DNA of 57,311 nucleotides from a virus. This document shows positions 33,815-41,297 of the stretch, piece by piece. Position 1 is the stretch's first letter. Every line of letters starts with the position of its first letter. The stretch is from IMG/VR virus record IMGVR_UViG_3300047317_000481, positions 1 to 57,311 of that record; one strand, 5' to 3'. Both the position numbers and the translations under genes were made by a program. The notes under the pieces were generated by a model. That model was not told the origin of the DNA, made no database searches, and saw only the letters and a program-made list of their open reading frames with translations.

Positions 33815-35595
33815 TTCGATCCTACGGTCTGCTTGAGCATCTGCCGGCGCAGATCGAGGACGTTCTTGTTCACTTCGAACTTCTCGTCATTCACCTTTTT
33901 GATGTACTCCTCGACCGTTCCGCGGCTGCGATACACGAGGGCCGTCACTTGGTGTATTCTCGTTGTATCCACCGCTCGGTCTGTTACCTGCGTTTGATCG
34001 TCCGGGTTCCAGGTCTCATCGAGTACGTGTACGTCAGACGCCCGGTTCAGAGTGATCCCGACGCCTGCCGCAGCCGTGACGAGCACCGCGACCCGAACCT
34101 GACCGGACTGGAACTCTTCCATGATCCGGTTTCGTTCCTTCATTTCGACCGCTCCCGAGATGATCTCACAAGGGATCCCGTTGTTATTCAGGTACTTGTA
34201 GATCATCTCAGCGGTCTCGCGGAACTGAGACGCGATCAGAGCTTGGTCTTCACCTTCCGGGTCGTCCGGGTCGATGCCACGTTCTGCGAGGTTCTGTAGC
34301 AGATAGGGGATCTTGCCGCACTCTTCGGTAGCCTTGACCTTCATCTCGACGCGACCAGTCTCCTCGTCTACGCTGAGGATCTGGACGGCACACTTGTGGT
34401 TAGCGAACTGTTTCAACCGCGTGTACTCGGCCAGGATTGAGGTGGCAGAGAGGTGGTACTCGTCGATGCGAACCTCGGCCGCTGCTGCGAACTCCTTGTA
34501 CTGCGCAGCTTGCGGCGTCGTCATATCGCACCAAACGTCGATCCACTGAGTCTCCGGCAGCTGAGGCAGGACCTCAGAGCGGAGACGGCGGATCGCATGA
34601 GGCGCGAGTGCCTTGTAGAAGGCATCCTCGCGTCCCTTGATGATACCGCCAATCGTCCTGTAGTTGCCCCAACCGCTAACTATCACCAGCCACTGCTCAG
34701 CCCAACGCCACTTCGACGTATACTGCTGAGGTTCTAGCCAGTGCAGAGCGCCCCAGAGCTTGATTGGCTTACCACCCATCGGGGTACCGCTGAGTGCGTA
34801 CTTCCTCAGAGCCTTGACCTTCTTCGCCTCCTTGGAGAAGACGTTGGTAGAGACTGGCAGACCGGTCTTATGGAACTCATCGATCGTGAACGAGTTCCAT
34901 TGCTTCAACTGCGGATAGTTCCCACGATAGACCATGGACGCAGTTGTCACGAACCAGAAGGGCTTCTTGGCCTTCAGGCACCGTTCTACCGTATCCTCGG
35001 CTTTTGCTTTCTCCTGTGTAGTCAGGTCGCCCGAGAACGTCACTACCTCATGATCCGTCCATCGCTCGATCTCCATCCGCCAGATACTGTCGAGCGTAGA
35101 CTTCGGCGCAACGACGAGGTGAGGACCGTTCTCCAAGTCAGCCTCGAAGATCGCTCCAATCACTTCGGTCGTCTTGCCTAGCCTCGGCTCCAACAGGTTC
35201 AGGCAGCTAGTCGTCGCCATGAACTTCACATCGGCCCGCTGGTACGGACGGTACCACTTGGCGAGCTTCGGGAGCTTCTTCAGCAGCTTCAACTCCTTGA
35301 GCGGGACATCGTCCAGCACAGAGAGAGACTGCAACGTCAGCTCCTTCTTCACCGCCTTGCGACCCCAGGCCGAGACCGCAGCTCCGAGTTGAAGCCCGTC
35401 TCCGAACTCCTTGCGGAGCTGCCTCATGGTTTCGAGGTCGAGTGGTACCGTCCAAAGCGGTCCACCCTTGTCATACGGGGTGAACCTAGCTCCGAGGGGC
35501 TTGAGTCGATTCATCGCCGCGACGTGTTCGTCACTGAACTGGAAATGAATCGCACAACGATCACCCTTCTCCGTCAACTCGGCGAAGACCTTCAT
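33811..35595 (-). CDS. SNF2-family DEAD-like helicase
   Basis: 594 residues from the ATG at 35595 (ATGA overlap with the upstream gene). Motifs: EPRLGKTTEV (Walker A, about 138; the usual GLGKT reads RLGKT), VVAPKSTLDSIW (Ia), IDEFHKTG (Walker B/DExH, about 239), LSGTPMGGKP (III), and in the C-terminal half VLVTAAAGVGITLNRASDV and HVLDETWNPDDQTQVTDRA (V-VI). SNF2-like enzymes translocate on double-stranded DNA and in phages occur with replication and recombination genes. Confidence 0.85.
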   Translation of the reverse strand: MKVFAELTEKGDRCAIHFQFSDEHVAAMNRLKPLGARFTPYDKGGPLWTVPLDLETMRQLRKEFGDGLQLGAAVSAWGRKAVKKELTLQSLSVLDDVPLKELKLLKKLPKLAKWYRPYQRADVKFMATTSCLNLLEPRLGKTTEVIGAIFEADLENGPHLVVAPKSTLDSIWRMEIERWTDHEVVTFSGDLTTQEKAKAEDTVERCLKAKKPFWFVTTASMVYRGNYPQLKQWNSFTIDEFHKTGLPVSTNVFSKEAKKVKALRKYALSGTPMGGKPIKLWGALHWLEPQQYTSKWRWAEQWLVIVSGWGNYRTIGGIIKGREDAFYKALAPHAIRRLRSEVLPQLPETQWIDVWCDMTTPQAAQYKEFAAAAEVRIDEYHLSATSILAEYTRLKQFANHKCAVQILSVDEETGRVEMKVKATEECGKIPYLLQNLAERGIDPDDPEGEDQALIASQFRETAEMIYKYLNNNGIPCEIISGAVEMKERNRIMEEFQSGQVRVAVLVTAAAGVGITLNRASDVHVLDETWNPDDQTQVTDRAVDTTRIHQVTALVYRSRGTVEEYIKKVNDEKFEVNKNVLDLRRQMLKQTVGSK

Positions 35596-35867
35596 CGCTT
35601 CCCTCTGTAGACAGCGTACACCTCGCACCAGCGAGCAGCGAACTCCCATGTGTGCTTCGGTTCCGGGATGATCACCGCTCGTGAGTGCAAGTTCGATTGT
35701 GCTCTGTTCGCTGCTTCCGGAGTCTCACAGACGTAGATGAGAGCCCATTTCCCCGGATGTTGCATCAGGGGCAGCAAACGATTTGCCCAGCTGTGAGGAT
35801 CCCCTGAACCGCGTCTTGGGGCATCCTTACCTATGAACACTGGGAAGTTATCTTGCATGTTCGACAT
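35592..35867 (-). CDS. Hypothetical protein
   Basis: 91 residues; first gene after the tRNA-like leader, with ribosome box GGAGGGTACT five bases before the ATG. Mixed fold (WALIYVCETPEAANRAQSNL, RAVIIPEPKHTWEF); no family recognised. Translationally coupled to the SNF2 helicase that follows (ATGA), so it may assist it. Confidence 0.6.
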   Translation of the reverse strand: MSNMQDNFPVFIGKDAPRRGSGDPHSWANRLLPLMQHPGKWALIYVCETPEAANRAQSNLHSRAVIIPEPKHTWEFAARWCEVYAVYRGKR

Positions 35868-36056
35868 CAGTACCCTCCTTTATGTGACGGCCAGAAGCGC
35901 TGTGGGAATCGAACCCACTTGAACCATTGCGCTTGAAGTATAGGGGGATCCGGGTGGAGGGTACCAACCAGCCAGACCCGGATCCCCCGTCGTTCCCCGG
36001 TCGGCAGTCCGTTAGGACCGCGCCCGGGAGCTTGTAGGTGTTTGTAGGAGCTTGTA
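35868..36056 (-). promoter_or_regulatory. Leader 1: box, tRNA-like hairpin and 13-bp stem
   Basis: Leftward leader of the 35592-35867 gene. It ends in AAAGGAGGGTACT (box at 35869-35878). Farther upstream lies a tRNA-like hairpin (35895-35934), then a 13-bp perfect stem at 35943-35988 (GGGGGATCCGGGT and its complement). The loop of that stem carries an inverted copy of the box (35956-35965). A GGTCC-TAAC-GGAC stem lies near 36010. Confidence 0.6.
35895..35934 (-). ncRNA. tRNA-like minihelix: T-arm plus acceptor-like stem
   Basis: On the minus strand GTGGG-TTCGATT-CCCAC (35902-35918) is a perfect T-arm, including the invariant GGTTCGANTCC core. It is flanked by AAGCGC and GCGCTT, which pair as a 6-bp stem. 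Only about nine bases separate the acceptor-like strand from the T-arm, so no D or anticodon arm fits, and no CCA end is encoded. It may be a remnant of a tRNA gene, an attachment-site core or an RNA element of the leader. Confidence 0.5.
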
Positions 36057-36323
36057 CTAGCCCGCGGTAGGCTTCCGGGGAGGGATTCTACCTACCCGGA
36101 AGCAGTAGGGGCATGAGCGCCCCTTTAACACCGTGACTTTGCCTGTCGTACGCGATGTTACTCGCCTCGGGCGCAGCCACTCCTTTGCGCTGACCAGAAA
36201 CGGACGGTCAGCGGCAGTTCCAGGACAGTCTTTGTAGCCGCACGTGACGATCAAGAAGCTCGGGAAGTCCTTGCTCTTGTTCGTCTGGTACACTGGCAGC
36301 TTGCTAACAAACTCGTCGCTCAC
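36057..36323 (-). CDS. Small zinc-finger protein
   Basis: 88 residues, GTG start overlapping the upstream stop (GTGA). CGYKDC and CPYC pairs about 45 residues apart suggest one zinc site. A basic middle (RPRRVTSRTTGK) suggests nucleic-acid binding. No named family. Confidence 0.6.
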   Translation of the reverse strand: MSDEFVSKLPVYQTNKSKDFPSFLIVTCGYKDCPGTAADRPFLVSAKEWLRPRRVTSRTTGKVTVLKGRSCPYCFRVGRIPPRKPTAG

Positions 36324-36685
36324 TTGGAGATCACCGTGACCTTGATGCCGAGCTTGTCGAGCTTCCGCTTCATATCCGCCGATCCCTTCGACTTGGAGAG
36401 ATCAGCATGGAAGCAGAACGCCTCGTCAGGTTCTAGCGCCGCCATGACTGCGTTCCTCTGCGGACCAGCGCTTCGATGACGCGTGTCCCACAGAGCCTTT
36501 ACCTCAGCGACGTGGATGCCACTCGCCCGAGCGAGGTAGCCGGAGATCTGATCGGCTCCAATCGCCCCGCCCTCGATGATCAAGAGGTCGTCTGTCCCAT
36601 ACGTGGCCAGCAGCCTCTTGATCACCTTAGCGACGGACGCAGTAGCCATCCAATTGCGGTCGCCGAACATCAGGACCTTGTACAT
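36320..36685 (-). CDS. DUF2493/SLOG-family nucleotide-binding protein
   Basis: 121 residues with the DUF2493 pattern: VLMFGDRNW at the N-terminus, IIEGGAIGADQIS (the GGAxGAD loop), and HRSAGPQRNAVM near 75. SLOG proteins bind nucleotide-like ligands and appear in nucleotide-signalling and some defence systems, but also commonly in phages with no known role. Coupled to genes on both sides (TAATG, GTGA). Confidence 0.7.
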   Translation of the reverse strand: MYKVLMFGDRNWMATASVAKVIKRLLATYGTDDLLIIEGGAIGADQISGYLARASGIHVAEVKALWDTRHRSAGPQRNAVMAALEPDEAFCFHADLSKSKGSADMKRKLDKLGIKVTVISK

Positions 36686-37275
36686 TATGGGAGCCTTTCG
36701 AATGCGAGCCGGTAGGTGCAGAGGAAGTCTTCCACCTCATCCGGATCCTTGCGTCTCAGGATCGGCGGAAGTTCATTCATCCCAATCGTGAACTCTCCCG
36801 GCCTCGTCTTGATCCCGAGAGCCTTCAATCCCGCCGCAGTTCCGGCGTGAATATAGATCGTCTCGGGCTTCAATTCGAGCCAGGCACCGAACCGGACAGC
36901 TACGTCGTACACCGTCATCGGTCCAATCCCCTTCGTCTTCAAGATGTCAATCGTATGGTAGAGCTGTCCAAACGTCGCAGCCACCGTCAGAGCAGAGAGA
37001 TGCCGAAGTAGCTTCTCTTCCAATCCTGGCAGGGCTGGTGAGACCTTGGACTGATGATTGTGCATCTTCCCGTTCGGGCGGATACTGCGGACTGCTCGAC
37101 GTAGAGCAACCTGCCCCGAGAGGTCTTGAGCGCAGGCGTCGGGGATGTTATCCCTGAACCTACAGACTGGGCTTTTGGGATCATCTCGTCGCTTCTTGAA
37201 GTCGTGCCAGAGTGCAGGCATAGACTTCATCGGCTCAGAGGGTGGATCCCGCTCCCACTCCTTGAGGATGTTCAT
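36685..37275 (-). CDS. Helix-hairpin-helix protein
   Basis: 196 residues. A helix-hairpin-helix-like element lies near 112-135 (TKGIGPMTVYDVAVRFGAWL), followed by KPETIYIHAGTAAGLKALG. This pattern resembles bacterial hypothetical proteins related to the DNA-glycosylase fold, but no catalytic Asp/Lys signature is certain. First gene of its block, after a GGAGGGTACC box; the ATG has spacer GTTAA. Confidence 0.5.
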   Translation of the reverse strand: MNILKEWERDPPSEPMKSMPALWHDFKKRRDDPKSPVCRFRDNIPDACAQDLSGQVALRRAVRSIRPNGKMHNHQSKVSPALPGLEEKLLRHLSALTVAATFGQLYHTIDILKTKGIGPMTVYDVAVRFGAWLELKPETIYIHAGTAAGLKALGIKTRPGEFTIGMNELPPILRRKDPDEVEDFLCTYRLAFERLP

Positions 37276-37341
37276 TTAACGGTACCCTCCTTTTGTAGGG
37301 TGAATTGCAGACCACCCGACGCTACGCGGGTGATCTGCAAG
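37276..37341 (-). promoter_or_regulatory. Leader 2: hairpin and GGAGGGTACC box
   Basis: Box at 37281-37290. Upstream (leftward sense) is a long stem: TTGCAGATCACCCG pairs with CGGGTGGTCTGCAA around a short loop, with one non-Watson-Crick pair. ACCCT/AGGGT can also pair directly over the box, which could hide the ribosome site. Confidence 0.6.
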
Positions 37342-37593
37342 TCAACGTAACTCCCGGCTTGGATCCTTGAATCTGATCGTTGCGGCGGCCAGCACTCTGA
37401 CCCCACCGGGGTCGGTGTAGACCTTGATCAAAGACTTCTTCCGATCCACGATATGCCCGTCATGCTCAGTTATCCCTCTGGGAAGGAACTCCATGAAGTT
37501 GACAACGAGTAGCGGGCCTACAGCGAACGGGACCAAGCCTTCCATCCGGATGATCGTCCAGATCCGACGACCAGGGTGGAGGATTCTCTCCAA
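37342..37593 (-). CDS. Small hypothetical protein
   Basis: 83 residues from a TTG start at 37593; no ATG or GTG is available in frame. Beta-rich (GLVPFAVGPLLVVNFMEF, SLIKVYTDPGGVRVLAAATIRF). No family recognised. The ribosome site is weak (GGGTGAG), and the start is uncertain. Confidence 0.45.
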   Translation of the reverse strand: MERILHPGRRIWTIIRMEGLVPFAVGPLLVVNFMEFLPRGITEHDGHIVDRKKSLIKVYTDPGGVRVLAAATIRFKDPSRELR

Positions 37594-37634
37594 CTCACCC
37601 TGGTCGCCAGACTTCTGGGCCTCGATGACCGCCG

Positions 37635-38117
37635 CTAGGAAGGGTTACCCGACCGTGCCGCCTGCCGCTCTGCGCGGGTGCGGGCACGGCGAGTCGCGGG
37701 TGCCGCCTTGGCACTCGCCGTCTTGCTCTTCCTGCCGCTGGTCTTCGGTGCGGAGTCGCCGTTGCCCGTGGTCTTCTTGCTACCGCGGGTGACGGTGGAA
37801 GCCGCAGCCGCGTCGTCGCCGCCGAACAGCTCCTTGACGCGGGAGACGGACTCACCGGTGCGGGCTGCGATCAGCTCCCACCGGTTCTGCTCGACGTTGC
37901 GCGCCTTCTTGACGCTGGCCGAGGTCGCCGGGATCGTGTCGTACCGTCCGGCATCGACCATCGCCTGGCTCCAGGCCAGTGAGCTGATTGCGCTCACTGC
38001 GACGCCCAGCTCGGCAGCCGCAGCCGAGTGCCCCATCTCGGGGTCTCTTGCCAACTTGACGAGCTTCTCCGGCGTGACCGCCGGACCTTCCTCGCGTGGT
38101 GTGCGAGATCTTGCCAT
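37635..38117 (-). CDS. Helix-turn-helix regulator with basic tail
   Basis: 160 residues. The N-terminal third has a helix-turn-helix-like layout (AVTPEKLVKLARDPEMGH, SAAAAELGVAVSAISSL). The C-terminal 55 residues are a low-complexity lysine/alanine/arginine tail (TASAKAAPATRRARTRAERQ) that should bind DNA nonspecifically. Ribosome site GGAGGGAGCAAG. Its promoter overlaps a palindromic operator (38148-38168), so autorepression is the natural guess. It may control early transcription. Confidence 0.6.
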   Translation of the reverse strand: MARSRTPREEGPAVTPEKLVKLARDPEMGHSAAAAELGVAVSAISSLAWSQAMVDAGRYDTIPATSASVKKARNVEQNRWELIAARTGESVSRVKELFGGDDAAAASTVTRGSKKTTGNGDSAPKTSGRKSKTASAKAAPATRRARTRAERQAARSGNPS

Positions 38118-38147
38118 CTTGCTCCCTCCTAACGGTTGGTTGATACC

Positions 38148-38168
38148 GATACAGAAGTATACTGTATC
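38148..38168. promoter_or_regulatory. Palindromic operator GATACAG-N7-CTGTATC
   Basis: A 7+7+7 palindrome, 100% symmetric in the arms, that covers the -10 element and the expected start point of the adjacent promoter. Binding here would block RNA polymerase. The flanking CCGATACAG half repeats GATAC once more. The nearest candidate ligand is the helix-turn-helix protein encoded 31 bases downstream. Confidence 0.6.
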
Positions 38169-38184
38169 AGCGGTCGTACGTCTA
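38156..38184 (-). promoter_or_regulatory. Leftward promoter of the HTH gene
   Basis: Leftward sense: -35 TAGACG, 17-bp spacer, -10 TATACT. TAGACG is identical to the -35 of the 50237-50265 and 47859-47887 sites. The -10 matches TATAAT at five of six positions. It would start transcription near 38149, about 30 bases before the ribosome site. Confidence 0.6.
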
Positions 38185-38252
38185 CCCCAAATTAGCAGGG
38201 TAAATGGAGGATGGCCTCCGGAACACCCGGCGCTACCCGGGTGAACCGCAGT

Positions 38253-38546
38253 TCATCGGATCCGTAGAACGTCGTACTTGGGTTTGATCCGCTTCGCGAG
38301 ATAGCTGCCGCTGGACTCTGAGTACGCAGCCGCGACCGCCTTCTGACGGGTGACGCCGAAGTAGACGTAACGTGACCCGTCCATGAACTCAACGAACATC
38401 AGCGGGGTGCCGTCCGCGATCTCGCGCGGCCAGCCAATCCACTTAATGTTCGAAGAGAGGATCATCCGGATACGACAGGGGATGATCCCTTCAGGAGTCT
38501 GGATATCAAACTCCCATTCCTTCGGTTCATCCTTCTTCAGAGGCAC
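38253..38546 (-). CDS. KTSC-domain protein
   Basis: 97 residues, GTG start. The C-terminal 45 residues show the KTSC pattern: LMFVEFMDGSRYVYFGVTR, then AAYSESSGSYLAKRIKPKY (V-x-A-x-S-x-G-x-Y/F-x-x-x-I). KTSC domains are small beta barrels common in phages and sometimes fused to DNA enzymes; role unclear. Overlaps the next gene by 20 bases. Confidence 0.7.
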   Translation of the reverse strand: MPLKKDEPKEWEFDIQTPEGIIPCRIRMILSSNIKWIGWPREIADGTPLMFVEFMDGSRYVYFGVTRQKAVAAAYSESSGSYLAKRIKPKYDVLRIR

Positions 38547-38751
38547 GAGGTCTCCCGATCATCTTCTTCAGCTTCGTGAGATTCTCGATCAGGTCGTCGA
38601 GGTCTCCCGGTTGCATTTCGACTACCGCAATCGTCTGCGGATCTTCCATACTGAGGACGACGCTGTTCTTGTCGGTCGTGTTTCCGCCGACAGTACGCAG
38701 CGAGTCGATGACCTGGATGAACTCGGTCATCTCGTCGTTCCAGCCGTCCAT
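38527..38751 (-). CDS. Small hypothetical protein
   Basis: 74 residues; starts MDGWNDEMTEFIQVIDSLRT and ends with a helix (DLDDLIENLTKLKKMIG). Start overlaps the previous stop (TAATG), which fixes it. No family recognised. Confidence 0.6.
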   Translation of the reverse strand: MDGWNDEMTEFIQVIDSLRTVGGNTTDKNSVVLSMEDPQTIAVVEMQPGDLDDLIENLTKLKKMIGRPRASEEG

Positions 38752-39302
38752 TACTCGTCACCCCGGCAGACCGGACCGATGCCCAGTGCGCGGCTCGTCT
38801 CGTCCGTGAGAGTGCGACCGCAGACGTAACAGCGGCCAATCTCCCGTCCGAAGCGCGGGCCGGCATCCGGATCGGCCTTGATGGCCTTCAGGATCCTCGA
38901 CCGCTCAGACGAGCTATTGACGGGCCAGCGAGCGTCGGACGCCCAGACATCTACGAAGATCCGCGAGTGTCCGGCTTTCACCGAGTAGAACATCAGCGTG
39001 CCGTCGTCCTTCTCGACCGCATAACGGCCGTCAGGGACATCCGACTTGACGCTGCCTTTCGATCCGCTCTTGACCCAGTCCAACTCGACGAGCTTCTCGA
39101 TCACTTCGCTCATCCTCTGCTTCGGAAGCTGCGAGGGGAAGGTGTCGAAGTCTGTGTCCTGCAGCCAAGCGATCTGCTTGGGATCCAGGGGACTGAGATC
39201 CTTGCCGTCACGTAGCTTCCGCAAGTAATTGAGCTGAGGCTCAGTTGCCGTGGGACCGGTGGCGCCCCGGAATTCAGCCGGGACTTCTGTGCGTTCTAGC
39301 AT
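38751..39302 (-). CDS. DUF6011-type zinc-binding protein
   Basis: 183 residues. The C-terminal CYVCGRTLTDETSRALGIGP then VC is the DUF6011 motif (CxxCGRxLT...GIGPxC), a small zinc-binding domain in phage and bacterial proteins. The N-terminal half is a helical segment (TATEPQLNYLRKLRDGKDL, MSEVIEKLVEL). First gene of its block, with box GGAGGGTACC directly adjacent to the ATG. Biochemical role unknown. Confidence 0.7.
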   Translation of the reverse strand: MLERTEVPAEFRGATGPTATEPQLNYLRKLRDGKDLSPLDPKQIAWLQDTDFDTFPSQLPKQRMSEVIEKLVELDWVKSGSKGSVKSDVPDGRYAVEKDDGTLMFYSVKAGHSRIFVDVWASDARWPVNSSSERSRILKAIKADPDAGPRFGREIGRCYVCGRTLTDETSRALGIGPVCRGDE

Positions 39303-39370
39303 GGTACCCTCCTTGCTAATCGTCGTTATTGACGATTAGGAGGGGCTGGTTTCCCAGCCCTACCTGAACG
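39303..39370 (-). promoter_or_regulatory. Leader 3: two stems and GGAGGGTACC box
   Basis: Box 39303-39312. In the RNA, stem I is GGGCTGG-GAAA-CCAGCCC (a GNRA tetraloop), followed by CCTCC, which could pair with the box. Stem II is TAATCGTC-N6-GACGATTA. Stem I is preceded by GACGTTCAGGTA, a stretch repeated in leader 4. Confidence 0.7.
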
Positions 39371-39697
39371 TCAGTCCCGACCGAACCCTTGCGGTAGTTC
39401 GATGCCCTCTGCCTCATCAAGCAGGCTTTCGACGTCACCCCAGTTGTCCAGGGGATCGTTCGCTGCCGCCTCGATGTCGAGGTCCACGACCACTTCGAGC
39501 TTCTCACCCAGCGCCGAGGATTGCAGGTTCTCGGGCAGGTTGTCCTTCCAGTCCGCGTACTCGTCTTGGACCGACTTCAGCTCCATAAGAGCTGATGCCA
39601 GGTCGTCCGCAGTACCGTGTATGTGATCGTAGAGTTGCCGAGCTTCGCCAACCGCGTCGGCCCAGCGAGCAGAACGGCTTTTGGACTTCTTAGCCAT
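39371..39697 (-). CDS. Hypothetical protein
   Basis: 108 residues, lysine-rich start (AKKSKSRSARW) then acidic helices (LASALMELKSVQDEYADWKD, LEVVVDLDIEAAANDPLDN). The pattern of an EY-x-DW-x-DN helix is common in small phage proteins, but no function is known. Overlaps the upstream stop. Confidence 0.6.
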   Translation of the reverse strand: MAKKSKSRSARWADAVGEARQLYDHIHGTADDLASALMELKSVQDEYADWKDNLPENLQSSALGEKLEVVVDLDIEAAANDPLDNWGDVESLLDEAEGIELPQGFGRD

Positions 39698-40175
39698 TCT
39701 GTTCCACCTTCATGAGGTTCCGGGACAGCGCGTCGTTCACGATCTCGGTCGTGACCTCGTTGATATCAGCTTCGTGCCTGATATACACGTTCGTGTCCTT
39801 CCCTGAGATCGTCTCCCAGAAGACCCGCAAGTCTCCGTTGCGATTCGCACGGAAGTTCGCGACGGTTGTCCCGTTGAAGACCAGCCGCCGGTAGCCCTCG
39901 GTCTTGGTCGGCTTGGAGAGCCGAACCATCTGAGAGTCTACGATCTTCATGTCATAGGTAATCGCCTTGAACTCACTGACCACCTTATCCATGAAGCCGA
40001 GCGACTGCCGGAACAGAGCGGGGTTGGCCCCGTTCCTGGTCTTGTGCTTCTTGACGGGTGTCCCCATCAGCTTCTCACCGAGAACGCGGCCATCCACCTG
40101 AGCAGCGATGTTCATGATCGTCTCGCTGTCCAGATCCAGATAGGCCTGGATCAGATCCATGCCGCTATACGGCAT
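39690..40175 (-). CDS. Hypothetical protein
   Basis: 161 residues. The true start is the ATG at 40175, since the ribosome box ends one base before it; a longer frame starting at 40205 would run through the leader hairpins. Mixed fold (LRVFWETISGKDTNVYIRHE, NGTTVANFRANRNGD). No family recognised. Confidence 0.65.
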   Translation of the reverse strand: MPYSGMDLIQAYLDLDSETIMNIAAQVDGRVLGEKLMGTPVKKHKTRNGANPALFRQSLGFMDKVVSEFKAITYDMKIVDSQMVRLSKPTKTEGYRRLVFNGTTVANFRANRNGDLRVFWETISGKDTNVYIRHEADINEVTTEIVNDALSRNLMKVEQNG

Positions 40176-40245
40176 CGGTACCCTCCTTTTTTGGTTCCTC
40201 GCCAAGTGGCGATTAGGAGGGGCGCTTGCGCGCCCTACCTGAACG
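40176..40245 (-). promoter_or_regulatory. Leader 4: two stems and GGAGGGTACC box
   Basis: Box 40177-40186. Same layout as leader 3: GACGTTCAGGTA, stem I GGGCGC-GCAA-GCGCCC (also a GNRA loop), CCTCC, then stem II TCGCC-ACTT-GGCGA. Both stems differ in base identity from leader 3 but keep pairing. The box is preceded by a longer A-run (AAAAAAGGAGG). Confidence 0.7.
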
Positions 40246-41211
40246 TCACTTCGGCAACGCTCTGCCTCCGCTTCCCTTCACTCCCTTCGATGGGGAGATC
40301 GAGATGTTCGCCTTGTCTCCAGCCGCCCGACCGCCGCTGTACGCAGCCGAGTCGAACCTGCGGCTGTCCCTGACCATCGAGGTCCGGTTGCGACCGTCCT
40401 GCGGGAACTGCGCGAACATGAAGTCCGCATTCACCTTCCGCTGATCGCGGAGCGCGATCTCCATCCCAGTTCCCAGGTGCTGGCCGGTCTCGATCCGCAT
40501 CTCTCGCATACGAGCATCGACGCGACCCGCAAACCCAGCCGCGAAGTTCCTGCGGTAGGTCTTGAAGTTCGCATAGTTCTGCTCGATCCCGGCCTTCTTG
40601 CAGTAGCGCCGGTACGCGTGAGCTTCCTTGTGACGGGCTGCGCTCACGGTCATACCGCGGTCGTAGCCGGCATCTTGCATGACCTTCGCCACTTCGAGCC
40701 AGCCCCAGCCAGCCTCACGAAACGTCCTCAGGTTCTCCTCATAGAGCTTGTTCGGATCGACCTTCGGATGAGTCGCTTCGATCAGCTGGGTCATCAGCGA
40801 GGTGAAGAGCAGAGACAAGTAGCCGAGGTCGGCATCGGTCCCGATCACCGGGATCGTGTACGACTTATGCTGCTTCGTCTCTCCGCTGAAGTGCTGCTTG
40901 TGGAAGACAATCGAACAGGTTGCCTGACCAGCAGCCGACTGGAACATCGACCAAAGAGCGTCGCAGATCTCTGGGAATGGCCCAGAGCTGAACGCCCAGG
41001 AGTAGTCGAAGTCCATGATAATCGGCGTGCGCTCGCTCAGGTTGCCTGACTCGCGCTGGGAGAGTTCCCACAGCTCGATGCTGTACTTCATCATCAGCTC
41101 GTCGGCCTTCGCCATGAACACCTGGCGCTCACCTTCGAACTCAGACGACTCGGCCTTGGCCATCAGACCTGCAATCTTACGCAGTAGATCATCCTTTTTA
41201 CTGGATGTCAT
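40246..41211 (-). CDS. DUF2786-containing protein
   Basis: 321 residues. The N-terminal 45 residues match DUF2786 (LLRKIAGLMAKAESSEFEGE, FMAKADELMMKYSI), a domain frequent in phages of Gram-positive hosts. The rest is a helical region with GYDRGMTVSAARHKEAHAYRR and a low-complexity C-terminus. DUF2786 is not functionally defined. First gene of its block. Confidence 0.7.
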   Translation of the reverse strand: MTSSKKDDLLRKIAGLMAKAESSEFEGERQVFMAKADELMMKYSIELWELSQRESGNLSERTPIIMDFDYSWAFSSGPFPEICDALWSMFQSAAGQATCSIVFHKQHFSGETKQHKSYTIPVIGTDADLGYLSLLFTSLMTQLIEATHPKVDPNKLYEENLRTFREAGWGWLEVAKVMQDAGYDRGMTVSAARHKEAHAYRRYCKKAGIEQNYANFKTYRRNFAAGFAGRVDARMREMRIETGQHLGTGMEIALRDQRKVNADFMFAQFPQDGRNRTSMVRDSRRFDSAAYSGGRAAGDKANISISPSKGVKGSGGRALPK

Positions 41212-41297
41212 TTCGGTACCCTCCTTTTGGGTTTACAGAACGCATACTCTTATGCGCTCCCGCCCTGAAGCTAGTCAGGGCGGCAGAGCACTCCGCT
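41212..41297 (-). promoter_or_regulatory. Leader 5: hairpins and GGAGGGTACC box
   Basis: Box 41215-41224. Stem I CCGCCCTGA-N6-TCAGGGCGG (nine perfect pairs), then stem II GCGCATA-N4-TATGCGT, then AAACCCAAAAGGAGGG. Confidence 0.65.

Noticed and set aside
35895-36000. Complete tRNA or tmRNA gene
   Set aside because: Only T-arm and acceptor-like stem pair; no anticodon arm, D-arm or CCA can be placed in a normal layout.
18602-36040. Repeated GGGAGCTTGTAGG (minus strand near 18602-18615; plus strand near 36027)
   Set aside because: One copy is just a ribosome site and gene end; with two copies only, chance similarity cannot be excluded.
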